Positions 11,056 to 22,858 of a stretch of 64,000 nucleotides of DNA are shown piece by piece. The stretch is from the NCBI GenBank assembly GCA_033239005.1, contig BSQZ01000035.1, positions 6,352,501-6,416,500 of the forward strand. Direction: 5' to 3'. Made by a program: the position numbers and the translations under genes. The notes beneath the pieces were generated by a model. It was not told the origin of the DNA. It saw nothing but the letters and a program-made list of their open reading frames with translations, and did no database searches. The DNA comes from Lamellibrachia satsuma. Taxonomy: Eukaryota; Annelida; Polychaeta; Sabellida; Siboglinidae. Every line of letters starts with the position of its first letter. Positions within the stretch are counted from its first letter, which is position 1.

Positions 11056-13993
11056 TCTCAATTTGAACATTATTAACATAAATTGTGTTAGTATTACATC
11101 ACTACTGTGTCTATGCAATGTTTACTGTGTATAGCTACATCTATTGAAGAGTACAACTCATAAAAATGGTTTTATGCCGATTTTCAGAGTTATTATCTCC
11201 ATTCGGAGTTCATTTTCATGGGGTATGTACATAAGGGTTAATATCGACCAGTTGGTCAAACGTGGCTATTTTCTCATTCAGATAGACCATCTTCATATTT
11301 TAGAGGGGGTACCTAACAATATTGGCACTAACACCTCCCCCCTCAACAGAGCTACTTTGTACAGTTCACGGCATCTAGATCAATCCGTTGACACGGCCGT
11401 CTATCTGAGTCTTAGCCCACCGCGCAGGGGAAGTCGTCAGAACACGTGCTTATTTCACGGATAAGTAAGATTTCGATCCAATTATTGCATTAACAGGTTT
11501 ATCAAGACCACATATTCCGTTGTGATTTTGTATTGCATAAATGTCAAGATTCCAGTATACTACTTTTTGCTACGAAACCCTACACGAAACACTCGCAGTG
11601 ACACTGACTTTAAGTGTTAAATAAAAAGAAGACGTAATGTTAAGTCACAACAGGACAAACGTCTACTTAGTTCACCATTTGGTTACGACAGGACTTCTGA
11701 ATTCAATCGAACAGAAACATCTACAGAATATCCTAAATTCGACTTACAACGTGGGCTTTATTAATTAAATTACCAATAAATGTATAGCATATAATAACAT
11801 CGTGTCGTAGTAGTGAGAATCGCTGAAAGCATAGCCACCATTCCCCCAAAGCGGTGCTTCATTTATACATGTGTCCGAACACGTACGCAACATGTAGGCC
11901 ATTTCCTTTGATGTTACATGTCTCCGAACAAGAACACAACCTGTAGGCCCTTTCCTTTGATGTGCCCAGTGAGACTGGTGTTGGATATCGTTTGTCCATC
12001 ACTGGCTGCCTATCTTGCGATGCTGATCACCGGCTCTGGTTGACCCGTCTCGTTCCATTGTCAAGGATCAGTCCCATTAACATTGCATCTACTGACATTC
12101 AGTAGAGGATGGGACACGATAACAACTTTCAGTTATTGTCAGCACACACCTCGCTTGCTGAGCCATAGACGCGAGCCGCCCGAGCGTTGTTACTGGTGTA
12201 ACAACTTGTTACTGGTGTAACAACTTCCCGCAAACACAAGTTTTCGAGTTGAACGCACGTGGGCGATGACAAATCCAATTGTTTTTCCACTTTAGTTTCT
12301 ACTTGGCACAACCCCTTATACTATATTGCAGACATGTTTCAAGTTTCATTCACGAAACATGAAAAGTGGCTGCCTAAGATGATATTATGTGGGCAAACTC
12401 AAAAACGTTTCAGGTTGTTATAAAGTCACTTTAATTCACATCTCGTTAATTTCGTTTTCTGAACTCCCGATTTTTGGACAGCTTGTCTGTCGGTGGACTT
12501 CCAAACAACTACTGTCGATGGTATCACCATATGTGAGCTATGTTTTCGTATAACGACTCTGTAACAACTTGCCCCTGTATACAATTAGCCCCGGTCTCTC
12601 CTATATTAAATATGCGTTAGGCGTAACATAATAAATATTGTAATATGTGTGTGTTTCCGGCTACCCGACTGACCCTTCTAAATGTAGCCCATCATAGAAG
12701 TTCCTACGACATAATATTTTGAAAAAGAATCGCATAGAGGTTATTCGCAAGTAACAACTCTCGAAATTGCGACGTAAAACTAGCAGTTACAGTACTGTCT
12801 AGGGACACCTTGCCCTTGTTTTATGTAACTCGGAACAATCATAGAAAAGGTGCATGATGTTGTGAACAATTGTTCGTATTTGTTCGCATAGCGTTGCGGA
12901 CAATTACACCTAATAACTACAAAGGGTATTTTGATTGTTCACAGAGAGGGTAATAGCGGACAATTACACCTAATAACTACAAAGGGTATTTTGATTGTTC
13001 ACAGAGAGGGTAATAGCGGGCTGAATTTTGAAAACATAAAACTGTGACGACTCCTTTGTGGAATCGTAGATGAACCCCTTAACTTATACACTAAGCCTAC
13101 ACATTGTCAATTAACTTTCTTCATGGATATGTAATTAATGCTGGTGTTCAAATGTCCACAAGCTATTGAAATATGACACATTCGTTTGATAATACGTCTT
13201 AACTAAACTATGTATAAGCAATGACAAAAACGTTCTTTAAAATAAACAGTCATATCCGCCTTTGCTTCCCGGAGAAGTCGAGATGGCGCTGGAATGAACA
13301 GGTCTGCCAGGGATGAAATGTAAAGCACCTTGAACAGTCCCAAGGACTGGATACCGCGCTGTGCAAAAACTTACTTTATATATCGCATAACATATGCAAC
13401 GCTCGAATGCTTACGGGAAGGGAAACCAGCAAACCTAGGCGGCGCTTCAGTCGCGCCGTCATAGAAATCCCACTGGACCGGGCGGAGTACCGCCTCTTTT
13501 TAGTATAGGCTATTTGGACGGATGCATTGATTTTGGTGCAATGAACTGTACTGGTAGCTAGGCAGGGCTTGTCGTCCGTCACAACGCGACAGTGCAACAG
13601 GCAGGGACGCGCGCATCCTGGTAGAGGGGACCCGACCAGTGCGTATACAACAGGACGATTCACATAACACAGGGAAACACATACGTTGGTTGGCGTCACA
13701 ATGACACCGATGAGGCGGTATGTCATATGTAATTTCACACACAACTTTGACAGCTAACCCTTCTGCTAATCTTTGCACGCACGCATTCACGCACGCACGC
13801 ACGCACGCACGCAAAATGTCCCACACCGGGAAATGGAAAAAACCTGTTGTGGACTCAGTGCACCTCATAGACCTGGTGGTCTCGATATCTAAACTCACTA
13901 TACTACCTCCCAGTTTATCCGTGATCAGCTGTAAACGGAGTATATCATCAAGCATCAAGCATCTCAATTGAAAATAAATCCTCCGAACCCCTC
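11056..13993. other. Intergenic DNA with small repeats
   Basis: No gene is seen. Small structures: a roughly 50-bp direct duplication at 11,867-11,963 (ending GGCCNTTTCCTTTGATG), a 21-bp duplication at 12,187-12,226 (TTACTGGTGTAACAACTTG), and a (CACG)n run at 13,779-13,815. Confidence 0.5.
12896..13016. repeat. Exact 60-bp tandem duplication
   Basis: Two consecutive 60-base units starting GCGGACAATTACACCTAATA are identical, which indicates a very recent duplication or an assembly effect. Confidence 0.95.
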
Positions 13994-14150
13994 CCGCTAA
14001 ATCCTGCGTGTACCTCAGACAATCTGCATTGTAAATGCAAATTTAAACAGACCTCTAAATATCCCCATAAATGCTAAGATGTTCCGTTCCAAGTCTTAAA
14101 TAAGATATGCCGTGTACGCCCAAATCCAGTGATTTCATTTTTCAACATAA
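13994..14150 (+). repeat. Dispersed direct repeat, copy 1
   Basis: This stretch, starting CCGCTAAATCCTGCGTGTAC, matches 16,384-16,530 over more than 100 bases. Shared phrases are TAAATGCTAAGATGTTCCGT and AAATCCAGTGATTT. Copy 1 carries about 28 extra bases (14,093-14,120) between these phrases. The family is unknown. Confidence 0.8.
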
Positions 14151-14505
14151 AGTTAGGTAAGCCTCTGTCCATTGTAGGTACGCCCGGCTGCTGACGAATT
14201 ATCCGCACTTCGTGATTCTGTTCGACGTCGTGCTGGTGATTTTGTGCACCTCGATATCCATGTCGATACACGGACTGCCGGACTTCACAGAACCACTCAA
14301 GGTATACACTTTTCTTCGTCCTTACCCTCAATGGCGGCTTACAAACGTGTTGTATGTCTACCAATGACTGCGGTGCACGTTCATCACCGACAGAGGCCTG
14401 TCCACACCCCCATCGCTGTAGCACACTGCGTGTCTCCAAAAATGTCCTCTCCCGGATAGTTGGTTTGGGTGATGGTTCCTTCCCGCACTGCCGCCGGTAA
14501 CACGC

Positions 14506-14543
14506 TGCACCACCTCCCAGAGTTGACTATGGGAGGTGGTGCA
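14506..14543. other. Perfect 14-bp inverted repeat (hairpin)
   Basis: TGCACCACCTCCCA at 14,506-14,519 is followed after 10 bases by its exact reverse complement at 14,530-14,543. There is no T-tract or recognisable gene beside it. Confidence 0.9.
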
Positions 14544-14879
14544 TTTTCTGTACGGTCACTGTTTGTCGTTTCTCGGGCTTACTCTGCTCACTGGAGAGAC
14601 ACTGGAAAGACAAAGGAAAACAGTGTCATTGTACACTCTATGATGTGGGCAAAATGGTACAAACTGCAAGCTCGTATGTCTATTAGTCCTTTTTAAAATT
14701 TACATACAAAACTGTATTTTAGGTTCAACAACAATTACTTGATCCCCGAAGATGTTGCGCGCAGCTACACGATATACCTGGTGTAGGCCAGTTTGGACAC
14801 ATTCTTTCATGCTTGTGATGAGGAGTTTCCTGTGAAATTTGTCTGCCAAACACCTTAACTAATCTTGTTACAATTCATT

Positions 14880-15240
14880 CAGCATCTAACCATACTCGGA
14901 GACTCTCAGTAATAAACAGTGTGTGTCACGTTCAATCAGCGGAACTGTATGACGAGTGTCTCACTCTTGCTGAAATAATAAAGTGTTCCTTGTTCACGAA
15001 CATTATACTGAAGAAGAAAACCCATGCAGAATCGGAAGATCTAGAAACTTAGGTAAATATTATTTTCCTGACATTCGTCATAAAGTTAGAAGATATAAGC
15101 ACTAACATATTAGATTCTAGGTTCCACTTGACATGCTTCATGAAACATCTACCCATGTCACACAACGTAATTTACTTTGTTTTACTGCGATCGTAACAAC
15201 GGTGCATATGGACTATTCACAATTATCGTTGCATTTCTAA
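14880..15240 (-). repeat. Degenerate inverted relative of the copy A/B upstream block
   Basis: The reverse complement of this stretch resembles 975-1310 and 22,160-22,530. Shared phrases include GAGTGTCTCACTCTT, GTTCACGAAC, ACTGAAGAAGAA and, near 15,180, TTTACTGNGNTCGTAACAACGGTGC. A further trace lies at 16,105-16,170. This suggests that part of the conserved block is an older dispersed element. Confidence 0.65.
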
Positions 15241-16279
15241 CAATTTGTGCGTCGTACTATCCATTACCAACTCGGCGTCGGCAGGTTGGCTAAAATACTC
15301 GAAACAATATTACAAATAAAAATACTTTTGAAAAAACATTTTAAGTTTAAATGTATTTTAAAAGTACTGTAAATAAAATACTTTGACAATTAGACTTCAG
15401 ACTGTGGTCCACGCAGATAATACCGATGTAATATTTAACGTACATATTACGTTGATCCAGTAAACCCATTAATAAAATAAAAAATAATATGTATTTTTTT
15501 ATTTGCCTAAATATAAAAGTTAACCATCCCTGATTACGAGCGTGAACATAATGAGACTTCTGCTGATTCCCAGATTTTAAACTATATCCCAAAATTTCCG
15601 CACATCCATTATATATGTTTATTACACAAATAACGGTAACATAAAACATGTCAACTGTGGAAAGAATTGTTTCTGAAAGGCCAGGAAAAATATTTGTGTA
15701 AAAGTAATTTTGAAAAAGTATTTCTCAAATAAATTTGGCATAAAACATTTATTTTAAATAAGCGTCGGTGTAGTTGGCATGTGTGCGCGTGCATAGTTCA
15801 ACTTCAGGATCGCGATCTCGGCCGCGATCCCAAACCGTTTACACGGCACACTTCGATCGTGATATCTGTATACTTATTCCGCTAACTGGCATTTATTGGA
15901 ATCGACTGTGTGGGTAGACGTATAACCTACGCATTGGCTTATAATTATTCTGAACAACAAAAGAAACGTGAATATTTCAGCAAACACTCGCTGACCTGTT
16001 GTCAACGCAGCATGACTCAGCAGCATTCGGTGTCTCCGGCATTGCAGGTGAATTGATTGATTTGTTAATGTGATCTACACTGTGAACATGCCACGTAATA
16101 ACCTCAACCCACGCAATTTACTTTGTTTTACTGTTGTCATAGCAACGGTGTATGTGAATTAGTTATCATCCACATTAATACTAAACTTACTATAACTTTG
16201 GTGTTCAGTGATTGTGGCTCTTACTCTTACACTTACAGGTTAATGGATTATTTTACGCCATCGGCTTTTGTTGGTACCC
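15241..16279. other. AT-rich intergenic DNA
   Basis: No gene is seen. 15,290-15,770 is unusually AT-rich with phrases such as AAAATACTTTTGAAAAA at one end and AAGTAATTTTGAAAAAGTAT at the other, reminiscent of a hAT-type element, but I could not define termini or a target duplication. Confidence 0.4.
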
Positions 16280-16425
16280 ATAAATCCTGCGTGTTCCCCG
16301 CTAAGTCCTGCGTGTGCCCCGCTAAATCCTGCGTGTTCCCCGCTAAGTCCTGCGTGTGCCCCGCTAAATCCTGCGTGTGCCCCGCTAAATCCTGCGTGTG
16401 CCCCGCTAAATCCTGCGTATGTGCT
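16280..16425. repeat. 21-bp minisatellite, about 7 units
   Basis: Units of AAATCCTGCGTGTGCCCCGCT and variants (AAG for AAA, TTCC for TGCC). The array grows out of the left end of the dispersed repeat that begins near 16,384; copy 1 at 13,994 has a single unit. Confidence 0.95.
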
Positions 16426-16530
16426 TCAGACAGTCGGCATTGTCAAGACACATTTAAACAGACGTCTAAATATCCTCTTAAATGCTAAGATGTTCCGTTC
16501 CAAATCCAGTGATTTAATTTTTCAAAACAA
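16384..16530 (+). repeat. Dispersed direct repeat, copy 2
   Basis: Partner of 13,994-14,150. It overlaps the last units of the 21-bp array and runs into the LINE fragment at about 16,520. Confidence 0.8.
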
Positions 16531-17100
16531 TGTCAACAGGCTGGCTCTCGGTTTGAAAATCTTCATTGTATGCCCTCTGGTACGACTAGGCTGTCCCCTT
16601 TCGAATAAGTTACTAGCCTTCACGTTTTCAAATCCATTTAGTATTTTGAAAATTTCGATTAGGCCACTTCTTTGCCTCCGGCAGTACAACGAATGTAGTC
16701 TCAGGTGTCTTAGTCTCTGTTCATACGTGACTTTCGCTAAGCTGGATACCAGCCTAGTGGCTTTGCGTTGTACTCTCTCTAAACTGTCGATGTCTTTCGC
16801 CATGTACGGGCTCCATGCCTGAACACAGAATTCGAGGTGTGGCCGGACATACGCTCTCTACAATGTCACAAATGATTTTTTTTGCCATGTGTTTGAAGGA
16901 TCTCCTCACACTGTGAAGAGCTTGCATGGCTTTCTTTGATGCTTTCTGGCCTTGTTTCAGGTCAGTGGTCACCCACGCTCCCACATCTTTTTCCTCATTT
17001 ATGGATTCAAGATCAACTTTGGCACCGGACTTGTTTGTCATAGTGTTGTTTCTGGGTGGTGGTCTCTCCATCTGCATTATCTTGCATTTTTCACAGATAA
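16520..17100 (-). mobile_element. CR1-type LINE reverse-transcriptase fragment
   Basis: Minus-strand frames give EEKDVGAWVTTDLK and ASKKAMQALHSVRRSFKHM, then after a frameshift MAKDIDSLERVQRKATRLV and SGLIEIFKILNGFENV and SRTRGHTMKI. These follow the order of the reverse-transcriptase C-terminal region in the intact-looking LINE at 44,340-44,790. Both ends are truncated and the frame is broken, so it is inactive. Confidence 0.85.
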
Positions 17101-18139
17101 TGTTAAAAAATGTTAAAACGTTTTGAATGGAATGACTTTCCTGTTTGTTTGAATGTGAAAAGTGAAACAAGTCAAGTTACCGTCATGTAATCCGAACACC
17201 ATTTTTATTGTTACCAACTAAACCAAATTAGAAAGAGAAGTAGACACTGTTCTGATACAGTTGTGGTAGAAAATGGTTTTGTTTTAGTGACCATGAAATT
17301 GTCAGTCGTACGAGTAATATCACTTTGCTTATTTAAATTATTTGTGCTCATAAACAGATTATGAGACGATAAACCAAGAAATAGAAATACTGACTGAATA
17401 AAGCAATACGAAAATAAATATATTACTGCAATGTAGAGACCTGTCAAGCCTTATTACACACAACTAGTGGAGATTCATGTCTCATTTAAATATATAATCA
17501 GGAATCAAGAGGAAAGCATCCCCTGATAAGATATAAATCTGCTCCATAAGGCAAAGAGTAAAACGTGTTAAAATACGTAGCAGCAGATAAAAGTTACATA
17601 ATCTATGAATTAGAAAAATCAAAAAGCTAAAGACTGTCAAAACCACACCATGTAGAAAAGGTGGATAACAATAAAAGTAACTTATAAAAGACACCGTAAC
17701 AACACTAGACAACAAATCATCGTTAATGATTAATGATCTTGAATGCGAACACTTTTTTGAAAGTAATTTTTTCTATCCGTACTTTAAGATAGGCCAGAAT
17801 TACAACACGCTCTGCCAGCTGTCGATACCGACGTAAACTGTATACAGTATAATTTGTAAATCTTTCATTTGAAACCGAACAAATCAATTACTATTAATTT
17901 TAAATGTTTCAAGAAACTGCTTAGACTTTGATACTCCGTTATCATAAGTTTTTGGTTTAACAAATCCGCACAACCAAACAGGCCTACACCAGTTCACAAA
18001 ACATGCGTCGGAACAACTATAGCAATTACAATCCAGTATCGTTCATTAGCCAAGTTAAGTGGTACAACTATTAGAAAGAATAATACAAGATATTGTTGCT
18101 TAAACTAGCGGACATAAACAATATTATCAGTTGTGATCA
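17101..18139. other. Intergenic DNA, no gene seen
   Basis: AT-rich sequence with no recognisable gene, repeat array or element terminus. Confidence 0.5.
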
Positions 18140-18620
18140 ACAGAGCTTCCCAAAAAATTGTCGTGCATTACACCGCTATTATAATTCTGTTATGACTGGA
18201 TTGTGAATATAGATAATAGTGCTGATGTCATTTACTTAAATTTCATAAAAGCCTTTGACTGATGTACAATTTAAGAAAATTTGACATCAAAGGCGCAGTG
18301 CCATTTTAGAATTGATGTTTCACAAGGTTCAAATCCAAGACCAATGTTTAGTATTTTTGGTATATTCAAACGATCTACCGGATTCAAATAAGAAAACATC
18401 CCAAATTGGCAGTTTGTAAAAAAACGTGGCTATTAAATGTTAGGGCCACTGAACGCGTAGTACTTATGCCTATATGCATACACATTAAATGTTAGGGCCA
18501 CTGAACGCGTAGTACTTATGCCTATATGCATACACATTAAATGGATGTTTTGTAGAAGAACAAAGGGATTTAGGAATTAGCATCTGCAATAATCTAAAAC
18601 CAAGGACTCATATAAAATAT
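18140..18620 (+). mobile_element. Heavily decayed LINE reverse-transcriptase remnant
   Basis: Plus-strand phrases follow reverse-transcriptase order: ADVIYLNFIKAFD (compare [13 protein letters not shown] at 43,865), then VSQGSNPRPMFSIF (compare VPQGSVLGP), then EEQRDLGISICNNLK (compare [13 protein letters not shown]). Stops and frameshifts lie between. It is older than the other LINE copies here. Confidence 0.6.
18432..18535. repeat. 52-bp exact tandem duplication
   Basis: Two identical units starting ATTAAATGTTAGGGCCACTG lie inside the decayed LINE remnant. Confidence 0.95.
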
Positions 18621-19044
18621 ATTACAATAAATGCAAATCGACACATAGGAATACAAATAAACGTTGCAATTATATCAAAGCACAAAGAAAAATAACCCAG
18701 AAAAATGTTATTCAATATAGTAATAATCTGAGACAGAACAGAAGAAGACGTACTCCGGTACAGATAGTCGTAAACACACTTCACAAATCGTGTCATGGAT
18801 TCTTGGAACACCGTCAAGAAGATATTAAGTGAAATATTTTGTCACCGGCTCAAAGAGACTATGCAAGTAAAGTAGGGGAGAGTTGATTGGATCCGTTCCT
18901 CGATCGGACATTCCATATTACTGTATACTGTGGCATCCTCTATCGATTATGTTATTGATCAGTGGCATTTCGGATGACACGGTAAGTTTCGACGAAACGG
19001 CAGTACTTTTTAAATACTTATCACCGAAGTAATAATCTGGCCGT
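18621..19044. other. Intergenic DNA, no gene seen
   Basis: May include further LINE debris up to about 18,840. Nothing else can be supported. Confidence 0.4.
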
Positions 19045-19970
19045 GAACTGTGGCGGTGCAGTGTATGTAAATTGTGCGGCAAAACAGGTTCCGATGGCCT
19101 CTGAAGGATGACCCCCGCAGAATACGGATTGCAGTTGACATTATATGCAGGCATATTGCGACAAGTATGGATGTGATGAAAGACTCCATGGTGCCAGTGC
19201 ATGCAACTGCGAGACAAAAACATGTTGCGATGGTCCCTAAAGGATGTCGATCATTTCCGCCAGCTTATTCCGGAGCCACTGGCAGAAGACTGTGAATATT
19301 AGGCCCTGTTAACATTTCATTTGACTATTAATTATTTTTTATGTTTAAAATGAACACTATATTTTGCACACGTATTAATTAATAGTTTGGCCTACATAAT
19401 GTGTTTGTTGGTCCAGTCGAAAAAGACATGGGACATTGTGTAGGGTGGATAAAACTACCAATATTATGAACACTGGTATTTATTAGTATATTGTATTTGA
19501 CTAATGATAACTATTATTGTTATAATGAACACTATATGTTACTTAAGTATCAATTCAAAATTATGCTTAGTCCTATATAATCATTTTCCTTTTGGTCCAA
19601 GCGAAGACATTGGGTGGTCCAATTGAGGAAACCGTGGCCACGATTGGACCTTTTTGTAATGTTTTGTTTATATTTTTTCAAAATTCATCAATGATTTTTA
19701 TTTTCAACTTGTTGTTGAAAATAAAATATAAACTCTATGTTAGTATATTATTTACATCAATTCCATTTGTTTTCGCGTCTGTATTCAAGTTTATCGTTAG
19801 GGGTCCCAATCCCGGCAACTCTCCCCTACAGGTGCTGCTTGGCAACGGTTATATAATTATATATAAGCTAATACGTGCACTGCGCTTCTACCCACAGTAC
19901 AGATCCCGTTAAGTTCATTCCAGATATCGATATCATTGTCATTGTATCAGGTTGCTGGAACACTAGTCAG
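19045..19970 (+). repeat. Flanking repeat of the duplicated unit, left copy
   Basis: Matches 29,043-29,904 in the same orientation from CTGTGGCGGTGCAGTG to GGTTGCTGGAACACTAGTC, including AGGGGTCCCAATCCCGGCAA. Its right end overlaps the start of copy B; base 1 of the window corresponds to about 19,938. It lies on both sides of copy B, as expected for a tandem array or a recombination substrate. Confidence 0.8.
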
Positions 19971-20040
19971 ACTTATTCCCACGTATCATTCAGTGAAAAC
20001 ATGCAGCTAAACGTGACTGACATCGCCTCCTTGTATATTT

Positions 20041-20580
20041 GGGCGCGGTGGTCGTGTGGGGCACGGTGGTCGTGTGGGGCACGGTGGTCGTGTGGGGCAC
20101 GGTGATCGTGTGGGGCGCGGTGGTCGTGTGGGGCGCGGTGGTCGTGTGGGGCACGGTGGTCGTGTGGGGCACGGTGGTCGTCTGGGGCACGGTGGTCGTG
20201 TGGGGCGCGGTGGTCGTGTGGGGCACGGTGGTCGTCTGGGGCACGGTGGTCGTGTGGGGCACGGTGGTCGTGTGGGGCGCGGTGGTCGTGTGGGGCGCGG
20301 TGGTCGTGTGGGGCACGGTGGTCGTGTGGGGCACGGTGGTCGTGTGGGGCGCGGTGGTCGTGTGGGGCGCGGTGGTCGTGTGGGGCACGGTGGTCGTGTG
20401 GGGCTCGGTGGTCGTGTGGGGCACGGTGGTCGTGTGGGGCACGGTGGTCGTGTGGGGCGCGGTGGTCGTGTGGGGCGCGGTGGTCGTGTGGGGCACGGTG
20501 GTCGTGTGGGGCACGGTGGTCGTGTGGGGCGCGGTGGTCGTGTGGGGCACGGTGGTCGTGTGGGGCACGGTGGTCGTGTG
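20041..20580. repeat. 18-bp G-rich minisatellite, 30 units
   Basis: Thirty units of GGGGCACGGTGGTCGTGT or its GGGGCGCGG variant, with rare other changes. The two variants alternate in short runs of one to three, giving a higher-order pattern. Frames on both strands stay open (VVVWGT, HTTTVP, GRVGHG) only because the period is a multiple of 3. Copy A lacks the array at the matching place (about 105). Confidence 0.98.
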
Positions 20581-20585
20581 GTCGA

Positions 20586-20680
20586 GTGGGGCGAATTGGT
20601 CGCGTGATAGAGCGTCGGACTTTTGGTCGAGGGAACCGAGGTTCAAAAACACCTGCTGCCGTTTCAAAACCTAGGCAATT
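20586..20680 (+). repeat. tRNA-like segment, possible SINE head
   Basis: TTGGTCGCGTGATAGAGCG resembles a tRNA A box and D arm, and 35-40 bases on GAGGTTCAAAAAC resembles a B box. Acceptor-stem pairing is not evident, so I read it as a tRNA-derived SINE piece rather than a tRNA gene. Confidence 0.4.
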
Positions 20681-20835
20681 TCGCTCACCCCACTTTGTCC
20701 GTGTCTTTCGGAAGAGACACTTCTACCTGGTGTCTATGTCAGGGGAAGTAAAAGATCTCACACAGGGGGTAAATGTGTAACCTGTCGTGATCTTAAAGAG
20801 TGGTGGTCTCTATCTCTAACCCACCGATTCCCGGC

Positions 20836-21140
20836 GCGTGAGGCGCCGAGCCGGCAGTGTGGACGACACGTAGAAACATGCCGCAGGACTTACAACGCGT
20901 GAGGCGCCGAGCCGGCAGTGTGGACGACACGTAGAAACATGCCGCAGGACTTACAACGCGTGAGGCGCCGAACCGGCAGTGTGGACGACACGTAGAAACA
21001 TGCCGCAGGACTTACAACGCGTGAGGCGCCGAGCCGGCAGTGTGGACGACACGTAGAAACATGCCGCAGGACTTACAACGCGTGAGGCGCCGAGCCGGCA
21101 GTGTGGACGATACGTAGAAACATGCCGCAGGACTTACAAC
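20836..21140. repeat. 61-bp minisatellite, 5 units
   Basis: Five units starting GCGTGAGGCGCCGAGCCGGC and ending GGACTTACAAC; they differ at only two positions (an A for G in unit 3, a T for C in unit 5). Such uniformity points to recent expansion. It is absent from copy A. Confidence 0.98.
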
Positions 21141-22317
21141 GTTCTTATGGAGCCCAGTCCTTGACAGGAAGAAGAAAAGAAGAAGTGTACAGAGACTTAA
21201 TTACAGTAATTACTATAAATATAATTGTCGTTCCAAACCAAATAAACACCGATCACTGGCTCGATAAGTCAGCGTACGCTGGACTCTTGTCATAGTCTCG
21301 CCAGCTGTGATATATCAAACACTCGGAGTAGTGGGCCCTGAAAAACGAGTTATGTACTATAAGGCATATTTATGCAATGAATACCTCATTACTCTAAGAG
21401 TACTTCTTTGAAGGCAGTTAGCAACTATGCTGAACAACAAAAGAATATTTCAGCATAAGTCGTTGTGGCGACACAAATGAAGTAGCCGATCTTTTGTTAA
21501 CGCACATAGATGTGGTGTCGCGATTAAATCGAAAATCTCGTCCACGGTGCAGGATGCATTAATATTCATATCTTTGTAACAGTAGCCACTGAAATCACAA
21601 CTGATCGGCCGCGAAATGGACGACGTCGGATGAGCACTGCAAAACAAAAACACCATATTCGTAGCAGTTATCTGATGGTTCCTTAACGTCAATGGAATTA
21701 ACAAAGGTTTATTAACCGGCCGCGCTGTCGACTTGCTTATAAAAACCTTGCAAATAAACTTTGAACTAACTGGACTGTGCATATCACGTGCGTCCTGCGA
21801 AAGATTTTCTACTTAATCTGGAAATCACATAATCATAGCTGTCTCATGCTGCGTTGAAAAAAATCCGGCGAATTTATTGTTTTGTGACAAAAGTAATATT
21901 CAGACATTCGTTTTTCTCTTGTTGTTCAGTATATCACAGTGGGACCATTGACCAATATGTGCACATGTACACATATCCCCCGTTGGGCCGAAATATCTTT
22001 GTGTGCTGCTCTTTTATAAAGTATGTGTGTCAGATTACACAACGACAGTGTGATATTGTGCATGAACATGTTACTGTCCCCAAACACGTTTCTATCAGAT
22101 CCACGCAATTATTCATGACAACTTTGTAACAAGCGACGACCACCGACCATCAATATTGCAATTAATTATTAATAGTCCACACGCACCGTTGTTAGGACCA
22201 CAGTAAAACAAACATTAGTAGTGCTTCGTCGTGTTACTTATACAAATGCCTTTATGTGCCTGAAATGGTCAACAGATGGCAGCAGTAGTTGACCGTGTAG
22301 AATTATAGTGTTATGCG

Positions 22318-22850
22318 CATTTCTACATGTGCAGGCCCTTTGTCGGTATCAGTCATCTGGGCACAATGTTTCGGCACGAATATAGGACCTATGACATTGC
22401 GGATTGTGCACTGAATGACTGTACAATACCTGCACAATTAAGTTTCTACCTCTTCCGATTCTTCTTCAGTTTAATGTTCGAGTTCGTGAACAGTGGACAC
22501 CCTTTAAGTTCGGTAAGAGTGAGGCACTCTTCACACACGTCCGCAGATCGAAACGTGACATACATTCTTGAGTGGTCCGTGTGCGGACACATACTAGGTA
22601 TTTGCGTACATGTGTTACATATAAACCAATTTATTATCACATAAATTGATGAATATTCATACGTACACATATAATCAAGCACAGGTATAATTAAATATAG
22701 CTAATATAAACGTACGGTCATGACTGACTTATCCGTTCTTCGATAATACGTTTTCTTCAGTAATCCGCGCGTTTTTGTGGGAATAATGTGGACACATTGT
22801 AAATCACTTCATTATTCGGTGATTCGCTAATCCGCAAACTTCGTTAATCG
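22318..22850. repeat. Highly conserved noncoding block, copy B
   Basis: Partner of 1085-1620. Within the 318-bp + frame (22,327-22,644) I count four substitutions against copy A. Confidence 0.6.
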
Positions 22851-22858
22851 TTAATGAA

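Noticed and set aside
10223..11134. 303-codon frame over the 39-bp array
   Set aside because: Repeat artefact; no independent coding evidence.
15290..15770. hAT-like AT-rich element
   Set aside because: No matching termini or target duplication could be found, so it is left as noncoding DNA.
20039..20674. Frames encoding VVVWGT, HTTTVP and GRVGHG repeats
   Set aside because: Period-18 repeat artefact, open on both strands; no start, splice or homology support.
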